Of a stretch of 11,399 nt of DNA, positions 1 through 4,665 are shown piece after piece. The translations under genes and the position numbers were made by a program. The stretch is from Polyangiaceae bacterium (lineage in GTDB: Bacteria > Myxococcota > Polyangia > Polyangiales > Polyangiaceae), in contig JAICTU010000299.1 of NCBI GenBank assembly GCA_025936205.1, positions 1-11,399 on the forward strand, read 5' to 3'. The notes under the pieces were generated by a model. That model was not told the origin of the DNA. It ran no database searches and saw only the letters and a program-made list of their open reading frames with translations. The first letter of the stretch is position 1, and each line of letters opens with the position of its first letter.

Positions 1-63
1 CGGCGTGCTTCCTGTTCGGCTCGGCGTGCTTCCTGTTCGGCTCGGCGTGCTTCCTGCTCTGCC
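1..63 (-). repeat. 21-bp tandem repeat encoding AEQEARR heptads
   Basis: Two identical 21-bp units lie at 1-21 and 22-42, and a third, diverged at its end, at 43-63. The array probably continues beyond the window. On the minus strand each unit reads as Ala-Glu-Gln-Glu-Ala-Arg-Arg, in frame with the Uma2 gene. The 21-bp unit keeps the frame and matches two helical turns, as in a coiled-coil tail. Such arrays change length easily by slippage. Confidence 0.85.
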
Positions 64-758
64 TGCAGCAGCGCGCTATCGCGCGCCGCAATGACCTCAC
101 CAACCATCGACTCGAGCCTTGCGACCATCTCGTTCATGAACAGCAATGGCGCGTTGCCGTGATAGAAGCGCAACATTCCGGAGTCGACGACGAGGTCGAG
201 ACCGAGCACCTGAGAGCTGAGCCGCCCCGCTTGGGGCACGAGCCGCTCGTAGCTGCCGCCGTTGGGCGTCAGGCGATAGCCCGAGAGGCGTAAGACACGC
301 CGATCGAAGATGAAGTACTCGGGAATGCCGAGCCGAGCATAGCGGACAACATTGCGCTGGAAATCCTTGCCGGCATCCCCCGAAGCGTGCACCTCGATGA
401 CCAGGTCGAGTCCCTTGCCTTCTTGGCTGACAATCCAGCTCGAACGCTCATGCGGATCCACGTCGAGCACCGCCAGGATGTCCGGACAGAATCGCTCTTC
501 ACCCGGGTAATAGGTGACGAGCTCGCTGGAGACGTACACGCTCCGCCCGACGCGATGAAAAAATTCTCCCAGAGCATCGCGTGCCCGCTCCTTGGGAATG
601 CGATGCGCGTCCCCCTCAGGTGGATGCAGCTCCAGGGGCATGTCGGCCGGCAGTGAGAGGACCACGTGCTGTCGCTCTTCGCGCGTCATCTGATCCCAGA
701 CTTCCTGGCGAGGTGCGCGCGGATCTTCGGAATCCAGAGACCAGAGCGGCTGCGACAT
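1..758 (-). CDS. Uma2 family endonuclease-like protein (DUF820), C-terminus off the left edge
   Basis: The frame opens with ATG at 758 and stays open to the left edge (252 codons visible), so the C-terminus is missing. The core has the Uma2 form of the PD-(D/E)XK fold: FCPD at residues 90-93 (Asp93), LVIEV at 119-123 (Glu122), then KDFQRNVVRY at 131-140 and LGIPEYFIFD at 143-152. The usual family spacing D-x3-K-x3-Y places Asn136 where Lys is expected, with Lys131 nearby. Catalytic competence is therefore uncertain, although I recall this variant as common in myxobacterial members. After about residue 225 the protein becomes a charged helix made of AEQEARR heptads, likely a coiled coil. There is no Shine-Dalgarno sequence before ATG, and a promoter-like element sits so that transcription could start at the A of ATG. 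The biological role of Uma2 proteins is poorly known. Family assignment is firm; function is not. Confidence 0.88.
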   Translation of the reverse strand, partial: MSQPLWSLDSEDPRAPRQEVWDQMTREERQHVVLSLPADMPLELHPPEGDAHRIPKERARDALGEFFHRVGRSVYVSSELVTYYPGEERFCPDILAVLDVDPHERSSWIVSQEGKGLDLVIEVHASGDAGKDFQRNVVRYARLGIPEYFIFDRRVLRLSGYRLTPNGGSYERLVPQAGRLSSQVLGLDLVVDSGMLRFYHGNAPLLFMNEMVARLESMVGEVIAARDSALLQAEQEARRAEQEARRAEQEAR

Positions 759-764
759 GCTGGA

Positions 765-793
765 AGTATGGCACGGATCCGCCGCTCGGTCGA
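765..793 (-). promoter_or_regulatory. Candidate sigma70-type promoter for the Uma2 gene (leaderless)
   Basis: On the minus strand a -35-like TCGACC (793-788, 4 of 6 matches to TTGACA) is followed by a 17-bp spacer and a -10-like CATACT (770-765, 4 of 6 matches to TATAAT). The predicted transcription start falls at about 758, the A of the Uma2 start codon, and no Shine-Dalgarno sequence precedes that codon. Both hexamers are imperfect, so this is a spacing-supported guess. Confidence 0.35.
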
Positions 794-885
794 TCTGGCC
801 TCGTTCTCCTGGCGAGCGGCTCGCGGCCATGTCCAGCCGAGCCCTCTGTCACCCTGCCTTCTTGAGCTCGTCTGCCCCAGTCCCC

Positions 886-1197
886 TCACTCGAGGCGGTA
901 CTCCCGCTCCACCTGCACCGCCTCGCGCGGGCCGCGAAAGTGCGGTCTCACCCAGCGCAGCCGCTGGTCGCTCGCCTGCGCGGGCGGGCGGCGCCAGTGG
1001 CCGCGCACGGTCACACGGTGTTCGATGGAGCGCGCGGGTCGTGCGTCGGCGACGGTCAACGTCGTGGGCTCCGTGCCTGGAGCGCCGTCCTTGATCTCGA
1101 TCTTGTCCGGAAGAAAGTAGACCTGTGCGCCGCCCAGCACCTGCCGCTCGCCCGGGGCATGCGCCGTTTCGTCACTTTTTGCTCCCAGGCGGGCCAA
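886..1197 (-). CDS. Conserved hypothetical protein, possibly N-terminally truncated
   Basis: The visible product is 103 aa from TTG at 1197 to TGA at 886-888. Two stretches look like conserved protein: QVYFLPDKIEI (about residues 25-35) and a C-terminal block with VRGHWRRPP and LRWVRPHFRGP, ending in a basic YRLE. From memory, VxGHWR...RWIxPyxxGP blocks close larger hypothetical proteins of Actinobacteria and Myxococcota, usually with a longer N-terminal part. The frame is open upstream to about 1288 but has no ATG or GTG there and no clear Shine-Dalgarno before the TTG. The gene may thus be a 3' remnant or may have an unusual start. It lies 49 bp after the DUF790 gene on the same strand and could be cotranscribed with it. 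No function can be assigned. Confidence 0.5.
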   Translation of the reverse strand: MARLGAKSDETAHAPGERQVLGGAQVYFLPDKIEIKDGAPGTEPTTLTVADARPARSIEHRVTVRGHWRRPPAQASDQRLRWVRPHFRGPREAVQVEREYRLE

Positions 1198-1246
1198 TGC
1201 CGCCCGCGGCGCCGCACGTCGCCGGGGGCCTCGCGGATCCGCGACG

Positions 1247-2428
1247 CTACCCCTGCCCTCTCCGCAAACCCTCCGCCAGCTCGATCAGCCTCGCCGCATC
1301 GATGCGCCGCCGGAACCGGAGCACCGCGCCGGGCATCTCGCCGTCGGCACAGGCCAGGGCTTCATCGACGCAAACGATCAGCGGCTGCGTGGACGCCGCC
1401 TGAAGTGCCTCGAGCTTCGAGCGCAGGTACTCCGGCGTGTAGAAGCCGACCACCTCCACCAGGACGCTGAAGCCGCTGGCATGAAGGAGCGAGAAATCGG
1501 GGAAGACGGCGCGGGCGCCGAGCGTCAGCATGTGCGCCTCGCGCAACAGGCTCCACTCGCCGCCCAGACGTCGGACGTCGCGCGCCAGCGCTCGCTCGAT
1601 GGCGCTGTCGGCGTCGCGGGGCAGGCGGTGCGTCCTGGCAATCCGGTCGGAGGCAGCGATCTCCACGTGGACCGGCTCCCCCGCGAGGACGCACAGCGCT
1701 TGCATCCGGAAGCCGGGCGTCGCTACCACGGCGGGAAAGAACGAGGCCAGCGCGAAGCCGTACTTGGTGGTATGGCGCAAGATCGAGAGCGGACCGGACA
1801 GCTCCAGCCGCGTGCCGCGCTCAGCGAACGCGCACGTGCAGAGCAGCCCCGACAGCTTCGCGAAGCGCACGACCGCGCGCACGTGCTCCCGGATCTCCAC
1901 GCGGACCAGCTCGCTTCTTTGCAGCAGCCCCTGCACGAGCGCCAAGTTGTACAGCTCGACCGCAGTGGCCGGCGACGGGGGCGCGACCGGGGCGCTGATG
2001 CGCCGCCTCGTGACCCGATCGGCGAAGAGCGCTCGCGACAGCTCTTCCGGGCTCACCGACAGCCGCGCCGCGGCGCGCGCCAAGGACCGGTCGCGATCGA
2101 ACGGCTCCTCGCGGCTGGCCTCCTCGAAGACGACGGCGCGAACGCGCGCGGGGACGAGCGGAGTCTCCAGCTCGGTCTTGAAGTTGCGCGCCAGGACCTG
2201 GGCCACTCCGTCCGCGGCACGGGCGGAGATGCCGTGCACTCGCGCGATGGCTCGGACGCGATCCGGCAGCTCCGCGTTCCGCTCGCCCACGGTGCGCCCC
2301 ACGTAGCCATCGAAGACGTCCAGCACCGACCGCACCCAGACCTCGTCACGCTCGCCAAGGTAGCGAGGCGCGACGCGACCTGTGCCGGGCTCACGCGCTG
2401 CGACGAGCAGCAGCCCCGCGGGCAACAA
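1247..2428 (-). CDS. DUF790 / Bax1-like nuclease partner of an XPB-type helicase
   Basis: This 393-aa protein belongs to DUF790 (PF05626, COG3372), the family of archaeal Bax1, a PD-(D/E)XK structure-specific nuclease that binds XPB. Family marks run in order: MLPAGLLLV and PRYL at the N-terminus; a central YNLALVQGLL and REHVRAVVRFAKLSGLL; then SGPLSILRHTTKYGFALASF. The nuclease centre is FPDF (Asp311), LVEVVGFYTPEYL (Glu325) and SKLEAL (Lys338), followed by PLIVCVDEALACADGE. All three catalytic positions are present. The start is taken as TTG at 2428: it yields the usual family N-terminus and has AAGGAGG 4 nt upstream. The next TTG (2425, 7-nt spacing) is equally possible, whereas the longer ATG at 2461 adds 11 unrelated residues and has no such site. 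The 5' end overlaps the helicase gene by 38 bp, implying translational coupling. By analogy the pair should unwind and incise damaged or branched DNA; this is inferred, not shown. Confidence 0.9.
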   Translation of the reverse strand: MLPAGLLLVAAREPGTGRVAPRYLGERDEVWVRSVLDVFDGYVGRTVGERNAELPDRVRAIARVHGISARAADGVAQVLARNFKTELETPLVPARVRAVVFEEASREEPFDRDRSLARAAARLSVSPEELSRALFADRVTRRRISAPVAPPSPATAVELYNLALVQGLLQRSELVRVEIREHVRAVVRFAKLSGLLCTCAFAERGTRLELSGPLSILRHTTKYGFALASFFPAVVATPGFRMQALCVLAGEPVHVEIAASDRIARTHRLPRDADSAIERALARDVRRLGGEWSLLREAHMLTLGARAVFPDFSLLHASGFSVLVEVVGFYTPEYLRSKLEALQAASTQPLIVCVDEALACADGEMPGAVLRFRRRIDAARLIELAEGLRRGQG

Positions 2429-3788
2429 GCGACCTCCTTCGCGCGCGCACGCGCAGCTCATCGATCGTGTCCAGCGTCACCAGCTCGTACGCTATCGCGC
2501 GCTTGTGCTCTCCAGGACGCAGGATGCGGCCGATGCGCTGCACATGCTCCCGCGCGCCTAGCGCGCCGGCGACGATCACGGCGACGTTCGCGTCCGGCAC
2601 GTCCAGCCCTTCGTTCAGCACCCGCGCGCTGCAGATCGCGCGCACGCTCCGCTCGCGAAACGCCGCCAAGATGGCGTCGCGCTCGCGCCGCGTCACTTCG
2701 GCGGTGACGACCGGGATCAGCTCTTGCTCGGCGATCGCGTAGGCGTGCGCGGCGGCCGCCGTGAACAGCAGCGTTCGGTCCGATCGGTGACGTGCGAGCA
2801 GCGCGCGCACACAGGCGCGCTTGGCGGCAGGAAACGCCGCCAGATCTCGGGCCCGCTGCATCCGCGCCAGCACCTCCGCTCCGCTCGGCACGCGCGCGAT
2901 CGCCTGCACGCAGCTGAGCCAATCGGCGTCCGGGTTGGCGCGCCGGAGCTCGCGCCGCCAACGCGTGAAGGGGGCCATATCCTGCTCGTACGCGGCCCGC
3001 TCCGCCGGCGTGAGCGCGACCGGCAAACGAATTAGCTCGAGCGCGGCCAGCTCACGGCCGGCGAGGTCGGCGATCTCCAGCTGAAACACCACGGGGCCGA
3101 TCAACTCGCGCAGGCGCTCCGCGCCGGCGCTGCCGGGAACAGGGGGCGTCGCGCTGAGCCCCAGCCGCGTCGGCGCGGGGCACATCTCCAGCGCTTCCGC
3201 GCGCGCGCCGCCCGCGAAATGGTGCGCTTCGTCGACGACCAGCGTCGCGAAGCGGTCGCCAAAGCGATCGAGACAGCGGTAGGCGCTCTCGAACGTCATC
3301 ACCGTGAGGCGAGCGATGCTGCGCATTCTATCGCCAAATGCGCCGATGGGATCGCCGAATTGAGCGCGCAGCACGGAGACCCACTGATCGAGCAGCACGC
3401 GCGTGGGGACCAGCACCACCGCGCTCTGGCCGCCGCGAGCCAGGGCCGCGCAGGCCGTTCGCGTCTTGCCGCTGCCCGTCGGCAGCGCGATCACGCCGCG
3501 ACGACCTAGGCGCTCGAACGCCGCCAGCGCTTGCTCCTGATAGGGCCGCAACTCAGGCGGTGCGCTCGGCGCTCGAGCGACGGCCCACGCGGCGCCGACG
3601 CGATCGTCGACCTCCAGACCGCGCTCTCGCGCGAGCTCGCGCAGCGCCGTGTAGAGATGGCCCGATGCGCGATGAAACCCCGCGCGCGCATCAAAGCGGA
3701 TCGCGTCGGCCGCTGCATCGCCAAGCGCCGCGACGTCGCCGTCGATCCGCAACGTGCCGCGATCGAAAGACACTCGTAGCTGGCCCAC
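2391..3788 (-). CDS. XPB/Rad25-like SF2 DNA helicase (DEAH box)
   Basis: This 465-aa ATPase carries the SF2 helicase motifs in order: LPTGSGKT (Walker A, 102-109, Lys108), VVDEAHH (motif II, DEAH at 186-189), LSATPP (motif III, 211-216), LNEGLDVPDANV (motif V, about 391-402) and QRIGRILRP (motif VI, 417-425). The N-terminal segment LRVSFDRGTLRI...IRFDARAGFHRASGHLYTAL resembles the damage-recognition-like domain of bacterial XPB homologues (COG1061). Residues about 258-300, between the helicase lobes, could form the thumb insertion. The XPB RED motif after SAT is not evident: the sequence reads SATPPVPGSAG. The gene starts with GTG at 3788, with GGAGG 7 nt upstream, and overlaps the DUF790 gene by 38 bp. 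This is the bacterial counterpart of the archaeal XPB-Bax1 arrangement, so DNA repair or branched-DNA processing is the likely role. Family placement is strong; specific substrates are unknown. Confidence 0.93.
   Translation of the reverse strand: MGQLRVSFDRGTLRIDGDVAALGDAAADAIRFDARAGFHRASGHLYTALRELARERGLEVDDRVGAAWAVARAPSAPPELRPYQEQALAAFERLGRRGVIALPTGSGKTRTACAALARGGQSAVVLVPTRVLLDQWVSVLRAQFGDPIGAFGDRMRSIARLTVMTFESAYRCLDRFGDRFATLVVDEAHHFAGGARAEALEMCPAPTRLGLSATPPVPGSAGAERLRELIGPVVFQLEIADLAGRELAALELIRLPVALTPAERAAYEQDMAPFTRWRRELRRANPDADWLSCVQAIARVPSGAEVLARMQRARDLAAFPAAKRACVRALLARHRSDRTLLFTAAAAHAYAIAEQELIPVVTAEVTRRERDAILAAFRERSVRAICSARVLNEGLDVPDANVAVIVAGALGAREHVQRIGRILRPGEHKRAIAYELVTLDTIDELRVRARRRSLVARGAAARRSA
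2433..2439 (-). promoter_or_regulatory. Strong Shine-Dalgarno (AAGGAGG) that decides the DUF790 start
   Basis: Reading on the minus strand, AAGGAGG occupies 2439-2433 inside the last codons of the helicase gene, followed by TCGC and two consecutive TTG codons at 2428 and 2425. The match to the anti-SD is full and the spacing is 4 or 7 nt. The upstream in-frame ATG at 2461 lies before the site and cannot use it. Confidence 0.7.
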
Positions 3789-3899
3789 GCGGCTCCCTCC
3801 AGCAACGGCTGTGCCAGCCAGATCGTACGTGCTTCAACGTGCGGCGCTCGGAACTGCGCTGGCGCTCGACAGGCAAGGCCCTGGCGCGGTCGCCGCGCA

Positions 3900-3938
3900 G
3901 TGCACGCGCTCGCTTCACAACGTTTAGGGCGCGTGCAC
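3900..3938 (-). terminator. 10-bp perfect inverted repeat at the end of the PIN remnant
   Basis: GTGCACGCGC at 3900-3909 and its reverse complement at 3929-3938 form a perfect GC-rich stem with a 19-nt loop. In the minus orientation the first arm is the last codons of the PIN gene and the TAA stop (3926-3924) sits in the loop. No T-run follows the stem, so it is not a standard intrinsic terminator. It may act as an RNA-stabilising or rho-assisted stop before the helicase operon. Confidence 0.3.
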
Positions 3939-4190
3939 GAAGGCGTAGCGCTCGGGAGGGAAGTCTTTCGTGTTGCGATTAGCGAGGCGCAGGCCATGCT
4001 GACGAGCAGCTGCCGCCCGCAGCGCGTCCGGCAGCTTCCAGCGATGTTCACGCTGCAACTGCGCCGCCAGATCCGCCACGGCGCCGTCGATGGCGAGCAG
4101 TCGATAGCGGTCCAGCAGCGCCTTCGCCAGCGGCAGGTTGACACCATCGAAGCCGGTGAGCACCTCGGCCCGAGTGATCGCGCTGCTCGA
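3924..4190 (-). pseudogene. PIN-domain (VapC-like) toxin remnant lacking its N-terminus
   Basis: The last 88 codons clearly encode the C-terminal two thirds of a PIN-domain ribonuclease: SAITRAEVLTG (conserved Glu), KLPDALRAAAARQHGLRL (conserved Asp) and NRNTKDF (conserved Asn and Asp), ending AFVHAP. The expected 30-40 N-terminal residues with the first catalytic Asp (a V-D-T/S-D/N type motif, as in the intact VapC at 10105-10452) are absent from all three minus-strand frames immediately upstream. The frame does stay open to 4595, but the extension is Arg/Ser/Pro-rich with no family resemblance. No antitoxin reading frame is recognisable upstream. I read it as a 5'-truncated, probably inactive gene. 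A fusion of the PIN fragment to an unrelated N-terminus is possible but less likely. Confidence 0.75.
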
Positions 4191-4524
4191 CGCGCCTCGC
4201 CCACTTGCTGCAGGTAGCGGGCGCGGGGGAGTCACACAACATCGGGCTGCCGGCTCCGCGTACAGTCCAAACAAACCCGCCGAGCTGGGCAGGGGCTCGT
4301 GCCACTCCACGCCTTCCATCACCAGGATGAGCCCGCTCGGCGACGCGCAGCGGGCAGTCCTGGCGCGCTCGGTGACTCGCCGGCACGAGCCACACTGGAA
4401 GGTTGCGTGCGATCTTGCGCAACGCGCGGCAGGAACGGGCCGATGGTCGCTTCCGCCCGCTTGCTGCGTGCTCTGACGCCGTGTTACGCGCGCAGCAGGC
4501 GAATGAATCGGGGAGAGCACTCGC
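4191..4524. other. Intergenic stretch, probably decayed sequence plus 5' region of the lipoprotein gene
   Basis: This 334-base stretch separates the PIN remnant (minus) from the amber-interrupted lipoprotein gene (plus). Translation of the minus frames shows no RHH, AbrB or PIN N-terminal motif. The rightmost part should hold the promoter of the plus-strand gene; GGGGAG at 4510-4515 is a fair Shine-Dalgarno for ATG 4525. I see no convincing -35/-10 pair. A 10-bp inverted repeat (4294-4303 with 4382-4391) has a 78-nt loop and is probably chance. Confidence 0.4.
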
Positions 4525-4614
4525 ATGAATGACAGGAGACGTTGGGGGATCGGCGCAACGATGGGGTCCTGGGCAGGCCTCGTCTCGATGCTCACCCTGG
4601 GCCCAGCCTGCTAG
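4525..4614 (+). pseudogene. Signal-peptide segment of the Cys-rich lipoprotein gene, cut off by in-frame TAG
   Basis: ATG at 4525, with GGGGAG 9 nt upstream, opens 29 codons that look like a lipoprotein signal peptide: MNDRRR as a charged n-region, a hydrophobic/Gly-rich core and LTLGPAC at the end. TAG at 4612-4614 follows directly. The same reading frame then continues without another stop through GEVRPYKPNVAAGGAG into ATG 4666 and the whole Cys-rich/RCC1 protein. This is exactly where a lipoprotein gene should be continuous, so the TAG is best read as a nonsense mutation or a sequence error. The lipobox is not perfect (Gly-Pro-Ala-Cys), so a type I signal peptide is also possible. Confidence 0.7.
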
Positions 4615-4665
4615 GGGGAGGTTCGGCCGTACAAGCCAAACGTTGCTGCTGGCGGAGCCGGCACC

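Noticed and set aside
1..63. Possible CRISPR or intergenic repeat array
   Set aside because: Units are directly adjacent with no spacers and are in frame with a coding heptad repeat.
1481..2707. A 408-codon open frame on the plus strand opposite the DUF790 and helicase genes
   Set aside because: It is Arg/Gln/Ala-rich without any domain, and lies antisense to two strongly conserved proteins; GC-rich codon bias explains it.
3506..4204. A 232-codon minus-strand frame over the PIN remnant and helicase start
   Set aside because: It is an alternative frame of the PIN and helicase sequences with no motif of its own.
4294..4391. 10-bp inverted repeat GGCTCGTGCC/GGCACGAGCC
   Set aside because: A 78-nt loop and a GC-rich arm make a chance match likely in a window of this length.
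4612..4614. TAG read as pyrrolysine
   Set aside because: Nothing in the window supports a Pyl system and the position after a lipobox Cys is not a typical recoding site; mutation or sequence error is simpler.
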